Shown: in pieces, positions 18,581 to 26,356 of the stretch | Layout: each line of letters starts with the position of its first letter | How positions within the stretch are numbered: position 1 is the first letter of the stretch | From: Anaerolineae bacterium | GTDB taxonomy: Bacteria > Chloroflexota > Anaerolineae > Anaerolineales > Anaerolineaceae | Assembly: GCA_013178295.1 (NCBI GenBank) | Contig: JABLWW010000012.1 | Coordinates: 62,001-126,000 of the forward strand | Length of the DNA: 64,000 nt | Direction of reading: 5' to 3' | Position numbers and translations under genes: made by a program | The notes under the pieces: model-generated | What the model saw: the letters and a program-made list of their open reading frames with translations, nothing else | What the model was told of the DNA's origin: nothing | The model's database searches: none

Positions 18581-19552
18581 ATGAAAACTGGTCTTTGGAA
18601 GTGGATATTTATCGGGTTAGCGCTTGCCGTGCTGCTGATGCGCTGTCGGCCGGGCGCAGACGTTGCGCCGCCGCAGCCCGCTGCCCCGCCGCAGAAGGAT
18701 GGAATGGAGCTGGTGTATGTGCCGCCGGGTGAATTCCTCATGGGCAGCACAGATGCCGATATTGACCGCCTGCTGGCAAAGCTGTGCGGCGGCAGCGATT
18801 GCAAGCGCGATTGGTCGGAGGAGCAGCCGCAGCATACGGTGTATCTGGACGCCTTTTGGCTTGACCGGCGCGAGGTGACGAATGCCATGTTTGCAGAGTT
18901 CGTTGCCGATAGCGGCTACAAGACGGATGCTGAAAAAGAGGGCTGGAGCTACACCTGGAATAAAAACGAAGGTTGGGTAAAAACCGAGGGGGCAGATTGG
19001 CAGCATCCGTATGGTCCTTTGAGCAGTATAGATGGGTTAGAGGCTCACCCGGTGGTGCAGGTGAGCTGGAACGATGCCCGCGCCTATTGTGAGTGGGCGG
19101 GCAGACGGCTGCCGAGCGAGGCAGAGTGGGAGAAAGCCGCGCGCGGTGCGCATGGGCAGGTGTATCCATGGGGGAATGCGGATGCGTTTGGCGGGCGGGT
19201 GAACTTTGCCGATCGCAGTATAGATGTGGGCTGGGCAGAGAAGAAGGTGGACGATGGCTACCAGCACACTGCCCCGGTGGGGAGCTACCCAAAGGGTGCC
19301 AGCCCGTATGGGGCGCTGGACATGGCGGGCAATGTGTCGGAATGGGTGGCGGATTGGTATGATGCGGGGTATTATGAGCGCTCGCCGCGCCAGAACCCGC
19401 CGGGGGCTGTCTCTGGGGAGTACCGTGTGCTGCGCGGCGGCGATTGGATCAGCGCGGCATGGCACATCCGTTGCGCGTATCGGGGGGGAGGCAGCCCCTC
19501 TGGCGCCAGCGGCTTTGTCGGCTTTCGCTGTGCGCTCGACGCATCGCCGTAG
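18581..19552 (+). CDS. FGE/SUMF1-family lipoprotein
   Basis: 323 aa from ATG 18581. An N-terminal membrane segment ends in a Cys at about residue 22 (LLMRCRPG), a poor but possible lipobox. The rest is one formylglycine-generating-enzyme/sulfatase-modifying-factor domain: MELVYVPPGEFLMGS, RREVTNAMFAEF, PVVQVSWNDARAYCEWAGRRLP, SEAEWEKAARG, NVSEWVADWY, GFRCA. The paired cysteines needed for true FGE copper catalysis are not both present near the C terminus (only RCAYR), so a carbohydrate- or protein-binding role is more likely than formylglycine formation. Confidence 0.83.
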   Translation: MKTGLWKWIFIGLALAVLLMRCRPGADVAPPQPAAPPQKDGMELVYVPPGEFLMGSTDADIDRLLAKLCGGSDCKRDWSEEQPQHTVYLDAFWLDRREVTNAMFAEFVADSGYKTDAEKEGWSYTWNKNEGWVKTEGADWQHPYGPLSSIDGLEAHPVVQVSWNDARAYCEWAGRRLPSEAEWEKAARGAHGQVYPWGNADAFGGRVNFADRSIDVGWAEKKVDDGYQHTAPVGSYPKGASPYGALDMAGNVSEWVADWYDAGYYERSPRQNPPGAVSGEYRVLRGGDWISAAWHIRCAYRGGGSPSGASGFVGFRCALDASP

Positions 19553-19592
19553 GAGGCTTGCCCTATCGGGATCGGTGGGGTGAACCTCCTAC
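19548..19592. repeat. Palindromic intergenic repeat with terminal inverted ends
   Basis: GTAGGAGG at 19549-19556 pairs with CCTCCTAC near 19585-19592, enclosing CTTGCCCTATC and GGTGGGGTGAA. It overlaps the last codons of the lipoprotein gene. The remaining 150 bp up to 19745 show no gene; a CATATCCCCGGG-rich patch before a T run (19685-19696) might act as a terminator. Confidence 0.6.
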
Positions 19593-19745
19593 AGCTTGCT
19601 GACATAGGCAGAGGTCTTTACCAGCGCCAACAGGATCGCCAGTTCGAGCGCCTATGGCAAAAAAGGGGGCATATCCCCGGGTGTGCCGTCTTTTTTGGGT
19701 GCCGCCGCGCGGCGGCAGAGGGGTGGTGTGCTGGGATTGATCCGC

Positions 19746-20678
19746 TTATCCATGTAGGGTAAGCACCAGTTGAGCAGGCTTAACGCGTCTTGGAGTTTCA
19801 ATGAAAACAGCCTCATAGCCGGGTTTTATCAACAAGGCTTCTTCCATTGAGTTTCGCAAGTTTTCAGTTGAGCCTACGTGATAAAAATGATGGAAGGTTC
19901 TTTCTGCTAGTCCGCCCCAATAGTTGGCAATGTGCTGATTGCAGCGGTACTTGTTTTCTTTCCACATAGACAATGCAAAGCCGCAAGGCAAATTTTGAGC
20001 AACCCTTGCTAATTCTGCTGCATCATTTTCTGACCATTGTTGATAGTAATCTGTATGCCTGCCTATATATGGGGGGTCTAGATAAACGAAATCATCCGCC
20101 GTCACATCTTGAAGGCATTCCCGCCAATCTCCAATGCGAAACTCCCACTGTTTGCCTTGCATGATTTTGTATATTTGAGAAATTTGATTCACGATCTTTG
20201 TGATATAGGCTGGACGAAAGCGATCTGGCTTTCGGCAAAACGGAACATTAAATTCGCCTTTGCTATTAAAACGTATAATGCCGTTGAAACATGACCTGTT
20301 AAGAAAAATAAAATCTAGAGGGTCTCCGCTCTTGTTGAAGCGCTCTCTGACCAGATAATAATACTCTTCGCCCTTTAAAAATAGTTTCTTGCCTTCGGCA
20401 GTTAAGTATTTTCTTACTTGTTCAGGAGATAGGTTCCTGTTGTAAAGCATCTGATATAGTTGTATGATGTAAGGGTTAATATCATTGATTAGAGCGCGTT
20501 GTGGCTGAACATTGAACAGTACCACACCTGATCCTAAAAAAGGTTCTATCCATCTTCCTCTTCCGTCCCAACAGATGCTGCCTAGAATGAATTTGACCAG
20601 TTTTGTCTTGATCCCTTGGCATTTTATGGGGGGAATGACCACTTGTTTTACTGCGCGTGGCAAGTTTTTATCAATCAT
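19746..20678 (-). CDS. DNA N6-adenine methyltransferase, M.EcoRV/Dam type
   Basis: 310 aa alpha-class amino-methyltransferase. The SAM motif I is EPFLGSGVV, and the catalytic motif IV is DPPY (LDPPYIGRH). An FNVPF segment matches the Dam/DpnM/M.EcoRV group. It should methylate adenine within the target of the paired endonuclease. The start codon overlaps the endonuclease stop (ATGA), a translationally coupled pair. Base composition is clearly more AT-rich than the flanks, consistent with horizontal acquisition. Confidence 0.9.
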   Translation of the reverse strand: MIDKNLPRAVKQVVIPPIKCQGIKTKLVKFILGSICWDGRGRWIEPFLGSGVVLFNVQPQRALINDINPYIIQLYQMLYNRNLSPEQVRKYLTAEGKKLFLKGEEYYYLVRERFNKSGDPLDFIFLNRSCFNGIIRFNSKGEFNVPFCRKPDRFRPAYITKIVNQISQIYKIMQGKQWEFRIGDWRECLQDVTADDFVYLDPPYIGRHTDYYQQWSENDAAELARVAQNLPCGFALSMWKENKYRCNQHIANYWGGLAERTFHHFYHVGSTENLRNSMEEALLIKPGYEAVFIETPRRVKPAQLVLTLHG

Positions 20679-21457
20679 TTTGCCAGTCCCTTATACTTCA
20701 AATAACTGCGCAAGTTGGTGTAAGGCGGTCGGTTGAGTTCTGCTGCTCTCGCCATCTCCTTAGTTAAATAATATGTCCAGTAATCGTCGAAGACATCTTC
20801 TCCTAATTGGGCAAATGGGCCAGAACCGTTTATCAGTTTGTCGATGTCCGTTACCGAACCGATATTTTTGGTGTTGCCGCTGCCCGGACGATCGGACGCA
20901 ATGCGATATTTTTCTTGAGCAAAAAACTGAAACTCTTTAATGACAGATGTGATTTGTTCAAGTTCATTCAGTGTATATCTTCTTCGTTCGTCGATCAGGT
21001 GATCTGTCTTTGAGTAGATGACGCCCAGTACAAAATGAGCACTGTACGACCCATAAGGGAAAGTGATATTCTTTTTGCTACTCCGTTCTCGGAAGTATCC
21101 AGTGAATGCACCAAGGGTCATCCCATTAACACGGTGATCATCAGTTCGATAGGTACTCTTCAGATCAAGAGCGAAGCGATGACCATCCTTGTCCACAAAA
21201 CTGATGTCGGGGTAAAAATTCTGCTGTTCTGACAAGACAATTTTCAAACCATATTTCTTGGCAAAACGTGCAAGCTCTGGGAATAACAAAAGCTCCATAA
21301 TTTTTGAGATAACCTTTGTATCCACAGAGATTGTATAGATGTTCTTGGCAATATCAATGAAACCTTTGACAATCCAGTCACCGCGTGGGGTTGAAACTAC
21401 CGAATTGAACGTTGCTACTTCGGCTTGGAGTGTACGGAAAAACTCATTTTTGTCCAT
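20675..21457 (-). CDS. Type II restriction endonuclease, EcoRV family
   Basis: 260 aa, close to EcoRV in length. The catalytic PD-(D/E)xK residues are visible: Asp84 in YPD, Asp98 and Lys100 in LDLK, equivalent to EcoRV Asp74, Asp90 and Lys92. The Q-loop QQN (78-80) and the recognition loop GSGNT (192-196), which in EcoRV (182-186) contacts the outer bases of GATATC, are both conserved. The start region DTKV and the YTLNELEQI segment also align. Predicted specificity is GATATC. A TACAAT box (21464-21469, minus) lies 6 nt before ATG 21457, so the mRNA is probably leaderless. Confidence 0.9.
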   Translation of the reverse strand: MDKNEFFRTLQAEVATFNSVVSTPRGDWIVKGFIDIAKNIYTISVDTKVISKIMELLLFPELARFAKKYGLKIVLSEQQNFYPDISFVDKDGHRFALDLKSTYRTDDHRVNGMTLGAFTGYFRERSSKKNITFPYGSYSAHFVLGVIYSKTDHLIDERRRYTLNELEQITSVIKEFQFFAQEKYRIASDRPGSGNTKNIGSVTDIDKLINGSGPFAQLGEDVFDDYWTYYLTKEMARAAELNRPPYTNLRSYLKYKGLAK

Positions 21458-21515
21458 GGCTGTATTGTACCACTTTGGATTAGAAAGTTACTCTCTGCGG
21501 TATGCATTCGTATGT

Positions 21516-21550
21516 TCCCGACTGCTCAAAACTCGTTTGAGCAGTCGGGA
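21516..21550. repeat. Perfect 15-bp inverted repeat with 5-nt loop
   Basis: Arms TCCCGACTGCTCAAA (21516-21530) and its exact complement (21536-21550) around ACTCG. It sits between the start of the restriction genes and the end of the deaminase gene, both on the minus strand. No T tract follows on either side. It might be an unconventional terminator or an island boundary. The rest of 21458-21761 has only a GGCGGGGTGAACCCCGC repeat fragment (21717-21738). Confidence 0.7.
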
Positions 21551-21761
21551 GCGAGGGACGAGCGGGTTTTGGCTACACTGCTGCAGGGTGTTGAGGGGCG
21601 GACCCGGCCATTTGCAAGTCGAGCGCTCTGAATTTTGGTTTTGAGATTGGTTCGTTTGGCAGCGGCGTAGCCGTAGGGCGCACTGCTGGGCGGTTTGTTG
21701 ACCTGCCTAAGTATTTGGCGGGGTGAACCCCGCGCCGCACGCCCCAGGTGGAAGGCGGGTT

Positions 21762-23150
21762 TTACACCAGCTTGAAGCGCTCCGGTTCGGGGTGGCGCGA
21801 GACGATCTTTTTGGCGATCGCGTTGTGGCGGTGGATGTGGCGTTCGAGGTCGAGGGTGAGCAGTTCGCCGTTGCGCACGATGACACGCCCGTTGATGATC
21901 GAGAGCGCCACGCGCTCCACCGTGCACAGCAGCAGGGCTGCCAGCGGGTCGTGCACCGCACCGCCGGACAGGCTGAGCGTGTTGAGGTCAATTCCCACCA
22001 GGTCGGCGGCTTTGCCCGGCGCCAAAACGCCCAGGTCTTCGCGCCCCAGCACGGCCGCGCTGCCGCGCGTGGCAATCTGAAACGCCTCGCGCACGGTGAG
22101 GGCAGAGGCGCCCAGCCGCACGCGCTGCAGCAGCAGGGCGTTGCGTGCCTCGCCAAACAGATGGCTGGCGTCGTTGCTGGCGGAGCCATCCACCGCGATG
22201 CCCACCCGCACCCCGGCGTCCAGCATCTCGCGCACCGGGCAGATGCCCGATCCGAGACGCATGTTGGAAGATGGGCAGTGCGCCACACCGGTGCCGGTTT
22301 GCGCCATCATCTCGATCTCATCCTGATTGACAAAGATCGAGTGCGCCCACCACACATCGGGTCCCACCCACTCCAGCGATTCCATCAACCGCGCCGGGCG
22401 CTGGTTGAACTTTTGCAGACAAAACGTCTCCTCGTCTTTGGTCTCGGCGACATGGGTGTGCAGGGTAACCTTTTCGTAGGAGCGTGCCAGCCGTGCCGAC
22501 TGACGCATCAGGTCGGGGGTTACCGAAAATGGCGAGCAGGGACCCAAAATGACGCGCAGCATGGAATAGGGGCTGGGGTCGTGATATTTCTCGATGACGC
22601 GCTGGCAGTCCTTGAGGATGACATCTTCTTCCTGGACGACATGATCGGGCGGCAGACCGCCTTTGGAGCGCCCCAGCGACATCGAGCCGCGGTTGACGTG
22701 AAAGCGCATCCCGATCTCCTGTGCGGCGCGCACCTGATCATCCAGCGAGGAATTGTTGGGGTAGAGGTAGAGGTGGTCGCTGCTGGTGGTGCATCCGGAG
22801 AGGATCATCTCTGCCATGGCGGTCAGCGTGCTGACATACACGGCTTCGCTGTCCATCTCGCCCCAGATGGGATAGAGCCGCACAAGCCAGTCGAAGAGTT
22901 CCTGATCCTGCGCGCCGGGCACAGCGCGGGTGAGGGTCTGATAGAAGTGGTGGTGGGTGTTGATCAGCCCGGGGGTGATGGCGAGATGACGGGCATCAAT
23001 CACCTCATCGGCTTGAGATGGCAGATGGGCGGTTGGGCCAACCTGTTCGATGACGTTGTCGCGGATAAACACGCCGCCGTCGGGGATTTCTCCCAATTGG
23101 GGGTCGTTGGTAACGACTACGGCGGCATTTTTGATCAATTTGGTGCTCAC
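21762..23150 (-). CDS. 8-oxoguanine deaminase-like amidohydrolase
   Basis: 462 aa, subtype III amidohydrolase. Metal ligands are in NTHHHFYQ (HxH), LHTHVAE, and the late Asp in VDGSASND. The segments LSGCTTSSDHLYLYPN and FHVNRGSMSLGRSKGGLPPD match bacterial 8-oxoguanine deaminases, which convert 8-oxoguanine to uric acid; related atrazine-type chlorohydrolases and hydroxyatrazine hydrolases are alternatives. GTG start with an AAGGAGG site; a TATAAT box (23217-23222, minus) overlaps the end of the regulator gene, so it has its own promoter. Confidence 0.8.
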   Translation of the reverse strand: MSTKLIKNAAVVVTNDPQLGEIPDGGVFIRDNVIEQVGPTAHLPSQADEVIDARHLAITPGLINTHHHFYQTLTRAVPGAQDQELFDWLVRLYPIWGEMDSEAVYVSTLTAMAEMILSGCTTSSDHLYLYPNNSSLDDQVRAAQEIGMRFHVNRGSMSLGRSKGGLPPDHVVQEEDVILKDCQRVIEKYHDPSPYSMLRVILGPCSPFSVTPDLMRQSARLARSYEKVTLHTHVAETKDEETFCLQKFNQRPARLMESLEWVGPDVWWAHSIFVNQDEIEMMAQTGTGVAHCPSSNMRLGSGICPVREMLDAGVRVGIAVDGSASNDASHLFGEARNALLLQRVRLGASALTVREAFQIATRGSAAVLGREDLGVLAPGKAADLVGIDLNTLSLSGGAVHDPLAALLLCTVERVALSIINGRVIVRNGELLTLDLERHIHRHNAIAKKIVSRHPEPERFKLV

Positions 23151-23216
23151 AAAATCCTCCTTGAAGAGATGACAAAAGCGGATGTTGATAAGCCCCGGCA
23201 GGGGTTTGCTGCATTA

Positions 23217-23222
23217 ATTATA
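23217..23222 (-). promoter_or_regulatory. -10 box for the deaminase gene
   Basis: TATAAT on the minus strand just past the regulator stop codon, leaving a leader of about 60 nt with the AAGGAGG ribosome site. Confidence 0.5.
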
Positions 23223-23224
23223 TG

Positions 23225-23788
23225 CTAATAGGTGGCGGGGGTGTTGACGATGAGGATTTCGGCTTCGCTGCTGCCGCAGTTCTGCCAGCGGTGGGGCAGT
23301 TCGGAGCGGTAGTAGAGCAGGTCGCCCTCTTCGAGGGTGTAGGCTTCGTCGCGGCGCAGGATGACGCGCACCTGCCCGCGCAGGACGTAGCTGAACTCTT
23401 CGCCGGGGTGGGCGCTGTCGTGTTCGGTTTCGCCGCCGGGTGCCAGCCGCAGGACAAAAATCTCAAACTGTGAGAGCGATTTGACCAGCAGCGATTCGGA
23501 TGCCTGATTGCCCAGCGTCAGCCAGCGCCGTTCGGAGCGCCGCAGCAGGCTGACCGGGGCACTGCCGCCGTTGACAAAAAAGCCGATCAGCGGCGTTTGC
23601 AGGGCGCGGCTGATGCTTTCCAGACTGGTGAGGTTGAGGTTGACGCGCCCGTTCTCGATCTGGCTCAGGTAGGGTGCCGAAAGCCCGCTCTGCTGGGCAA
23701 GTTCATTAAGCGTCATCCCCAGCCGCTTGCGCTCGGCGCGGATGCGCTGTCCAATCTGCGTGAGATATGCGTCTGCCGAGGGGTTCAT
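23225..23788 (-). CDS. XRE-family transcriptional regulator with cupin domain
   Basis: 187 aa. A helix-turn-helix of the Cro/CI type (about 10-65; LNELAQQSGLSAPYLSQIENGR) is followed by a C-terminal cupin sensor (about 105-185; HPGEEFSYVLRGQV, LPHRWQN). Such proteins often sense a small metabolite and control the adjacent pathway, here purine/nicotinate-like degradation. ATG 23788 has a GAGGAGGG ribosome site at good distance; the GTG at 23809 does not. Ligand unknown. Confidence 0.85.
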   Translation of the reverse strand: MNPSADAYLTQIGQRIRAERKRLGMTLNELAQQSGLSAPYLSQIENGRVNLNLTSLESISRALQTPLIGFFVNGGSAPVSLLRRSERRWLTLGNQASESLLVKSLSQFEIFVLRLAPGGETEHDSAHPGEEFSYVLRGQVRVILRRDEAYTLEEGDLLYYRSELPHRWQNCGSSEAEILIVNTPATY

Positions 23789-23852
23789 CCAGCCCTCCTC
23801 GGTCTCCACCGCAGGGGAGCGGCGGAGACCTTACTCGAGGGAGTCGGAAATA

Positions 23853-25118
23853 TCAGTGCAGATAGCCGGGGAAGTAGGGGCCGAAGAGATATTCATTGAT
23901 GTTGTCAATGAACATCTTTTTGCCGTCAATGGAGATGAAGCGCCGCGTCGGGCGTCCGTCGCGCCCTTTGAGCGAGACGACCTGCCCGTCCACCATCACC
24001 ATCGAGACGCCAAAGGTGTCGTCCATGGTCATGGCTTCCAGGGCGTCTTTGCCGACCGCGTCTTGTCCGACATCAATGGCGAGGATGTCGGCTTCGCGCC
24101 CGACCTCGATTTTGCCGGTGTTGAGACCAAACAAGTCAGCCGTGTTGCCGGTGCCCATGGCAATTGCCTGCGGCGGGGGCACATCGTTGAAGGCTGCCAT
24201 GCGCATCACCATGCGCTGGATGCCGTTGGGCAGGGCGCCCTGCCCGGTGGGGGTATCGGAGCCGAACATGATGCGGTGTCCCTGGTCTTTTTTGAGCACA
24301 TACTGGGTGATGCGGTCTGCCATCTTCTGGTTGCCGACGGCGACATACTCAAAATAGGAGGAGGGGTCGCTTTCATCGAGGATGCGCTGGATTTCGCTCC
24401 ATGGGGCGGCGATGGAGCCGCCGTTGATGTGGGCGAACTTGTGCGGGGCGTGGGCGAGGGCGATATCGGCAAAGACCGGCGCCGATCCGGGGATGGACGA
24501 GGGCCCAATGTGCGTGGAGATTTTGAAGCCGTATTTCTTTGCCCAGCCGACCATGTCGAGTACGTCTTCGGGCAGATAGGCGCCGCCGCCGCCGATTTCC
24601 GCCACCAGCCACACACCGGCGTCCGCCATCTCTTTGAAGTCGGCTTCGGTCATGCCCTTTTGCAGGACGACTGCCCCGCCGTGGAACTTGAGAAAGCCGC
24701 CGGGGCGGAAGTTATCGAAGACGCGCTTGCAGAAGATGGCGGTGGCTTTGGCGCCGATGGGGTCATCGAAGAAGCGCGGGTAGCCGGGTCCTTGCTCGCC
24801 TTCGGAGAGGATGGTGGTGATGCCGTACCACAGGTAGCATTCCATCCAGTTGACCGTCTGGGTTTGCGGTCCGTAGTCATCGTTGGTGTTGTGGACGTGG
24901 GCGTCAATGAAGCCGGGGCACACCACCTGCCCGTCCACGTCAATCACATGGTCGGCGCTGCTGAAGTCGAGGTCTTTTTCTTTGCCGATGTGGGTGATAT
25001 AGCCGTTTTTGACGATGATGGAATCGGCATCGAGGATGCCTTTGCGATAGTCGCCCGAGACAAGCGTGCCGATGCCCTTAATCACGACAGTACCGGGGTA
25101 GCGTTTATCAATAGGCAT
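23853..25118 (-). CDS. Amidohydrolase, enamidase-like
   Basis: 421 aa. It resembles the enamidase of Eubacterium barkeri (nicotinate fermentation, hydrolysis of 6-oxo-tetrahydronicotinate) over most of its length: IVSGD start, GFIDAHVHNTNDDYGP metal motif, KFHGGAVVLQKGMTEADF, ISTHIGPSSIPGSAPV, HINGG, MFGSDTPTGQG and TGNTADLFGLNTGKIEVG. Substrate here may be a different cyclic amide. ATG 25118 has an AAGGAG site. It lies upstream of the XRE-cupin regulator gene (64 nt), probably in the same transcription unit. Confidence 0.8.
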   Translation of the reverse strand: MPIDKRYPGTVVIKGIGTLVSGDYRKGILDADSIIVKNGYITHIGKEKDLDFSSADHVIDVDGQVVCPGFIDAHVHNTNDDYGPQTQTVNWMECYLWYGITTILSEGEQGPGYPRFFDDPIGAKATAIFCKRVFDNFRPGGFLKFHGGAVVLQKGMTEADFKEMADAGVWLVAEIGGGGAYLPEDVLDMVGWAKKYGFKISTHIGPSSIPGSAPVFADIALAHAPHKFAHINGGSIAAPWSEIQRILDESDPSSYFEYVAVGNQKMADRITQYVLKKDQGHRIMFGSDTPTGQGALPNGIQRMVMRMAAFNDVPPPQAIAMGTGNTADLFGLNTGKIEVGREADILAIDVGQDAVGKDALEAMTMDDTFGVSMVMVDGQVVSLKGRDGRPTRRFISIDGKKMFIDNINEYLFGPYFPGYLH

Positions 25119-25217
25119 AGGGAACTCCTTTTTATGAAAATATCAAATAACAGGGGAAAAAATTTACCAGTAGTAAACATTATGCCCGGTTTTGTGGGCT
25201 GTGGCAAGTGATAAATG

Positions 25218-25480
25218 TCATATTGTGGGGAAATAGTCGTGGATTAACCGATCGCGGATGCCGGCAATGTTTTTCCATGGCACTTGCGGCTTTTTTGCCC
25301 GCAAGTCAGCAGGAGGTTCCTGACAGCTTCGCCGATGATCTCCAAATTGCGGATGACGGCATCTTGTGTCTTGGTATCACGACAAAAGCTGTCGTAATCC
25401 ATGCCAGCTGTATACGCGCCGATGCGCTGGATAGCTTCTTGCATATCGGCAAGGGATTCACGTCCGCTGCGTTTAGACAT
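25218..25480 (-). pseudogene. Frameshifted HepT-like (DUF86) HEPN toxin gene
   Basis: From ATG 25480 the frame gives the start of a HepT/DUF86 protein (MSKRSGRESLADMQEAIQRI, then QDAVIRNLEIIGEAVRNL). A frameshift near 25300-25315 breaks it; the shifted frame continues with QVPWKNIAGIRDRLIHDYF, carrying the RX4HXY ribonuclease motif, and stops at 25218-25220 shortly after it. The usual C-terminal 20-25 residues are missing. The gene is therefore both frameshifted and truncated. Confidence 0.7.
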
Positions 25481-25565
25481 AGATGATACTTTTGCGGATG
25501 CTGTTGGCGGTTTTGCTTTGGCGGATGGCATCAACAGCAGCGCGGTCTTGCGGCTGTCCGTCAAG
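25473..25565 (-). pseudogene. C-terminal remnant of a MntA-type nucleotidyltransferase antitoxin
   Basis: The minus-strand frame just after the HAD gene reads DRAAVDAIRQSK and ends IRKSIIYV, stop at 25473-25475, overlapping the HepT start codon as MntA genes usually do. The catalytic N-terminal part is absent; the HAD gene occupies that place. About 30 codons survive. Confidence 0.45.
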
Positions 25566-26295
25566 CCTGCTGCTGCAGACGCTGCAGGGCTTCGGGCAGC
25601 TGCCCCAGATGCTCGATTTCGCAGAAGCGCCCGCGCAGCTGAGGGGGCAGTTCGGCGTGCTCGTGCGACCAGCCGACGCGCGCCGGGACGTACACCGCCC
25701 AGCCGCCCAGTTCGAGCACGGGGAGGATGTCCGAGCGCAGCGAGTTGCCCACCATGACAAAGCGCTGCGGCGCAACCCCCAGCCGCCCCAGCAGGGATTC
25801 ATAAATGGCGGTGGTTTTATCCGTGACCACCTCTACGTGGCGGAAGTAGCCGCGCAGCCCGGAGCGATCCACCTTGGAAAGCTGATGCTGTAAATCGCCT
25901 TTGGTCACCAGCAGCAGCGGGTAGTGCGGCGCAAGCGCACGCAGGGCGGTTTCGGTGTGTTCAAACAGCTCGACCTCGGCGAGGATAATCTGGCGGGCAA
26001 CCTGCACCAGCTGCCCGATATCCGCCGCCGAGACGCGCCCAGAGGTAACGTCAATGGCTGCCTCGATCATCGAAAGCGCATACGCCATGGCGCCGTAGCC
26101 AAAACAGGGCAGGTTGGCAATCTCCACTTCATCCAGGCGCGCATCCACCCGCGCTGAGGGGGCATCTGCCGCCTGGCTGCCGTCGGGCGGGTCATAGGTC
26201 TGCATCATACGCCGCAGCAGCTGCCGCCCGGATTGATAATAGGCTTCGTTCTCCCACAGGGTGTCGTCGGCGTCAAACCCGATCCAGTCGAACAT
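25561..26295 (-). CDS. HAD-superfamily hydrolase
   Basis: 244 aa. All four HAD motifs are visible: DADDTLW (I, nucleophile Asp), LLLVTKGD (II), the Lys in VVTDKTTA (III) and VGNSLRSDI (IV). A helical cap lies between motifs I and II. It is a probable phosphatase; substrate unknown. A TATAAT box (26303-26308, minus) is 7 nt before ATG 26295, so the mRNA is probably leaderless. It is divergent from cofG. Confidence 0.85.
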   Translation of the reverse strand: MFDWIGFDADDTLWENEAYYQSGRQLLRRMMQTYDPPDGSQAADAPSARVDARLDEVEIANLPCFGYGAMAYALSMIEAAIDVTSGRVSAADIGQLVQVARQIILAEVELFEHTETALRALAPHYPLLLVTKGDLQHQLSKVDRSGLRGYFRHVEVVTDKTTAIYESLLGRLGVAPQRFVMVGNSLRSDILPVLELGGWAVYVPARVGWSHEHAELPPQLRGRFCEIEHLGQLPEALQRLQQQA

Positions 26296-26343
26296 GGCGC
26301 ATATTATACCAGCCGCAGCGCATCAGAGACGCTGTTTTTGGGG

Positions 26344-26349
26344 TACAAT
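26344..26349 (+). promoter_or_regulatory. -10 box of leaderless cofG
   Basis: TACAAT, 7 nt before ATG 26357. Transcription would start at or next to the start codon. It lies back-to-back with the HAD gene promoter (26303-26308). Confidence 0.6.
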
Positions 26350-26356
26350 AGGGCGC

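Noticed and set aside
18581-19552. True formylglycine-generating enzyme
   Set aside because: The pair of C-terminal cysteines needed for catalysis is not present and no sulfatase gene is nearby.
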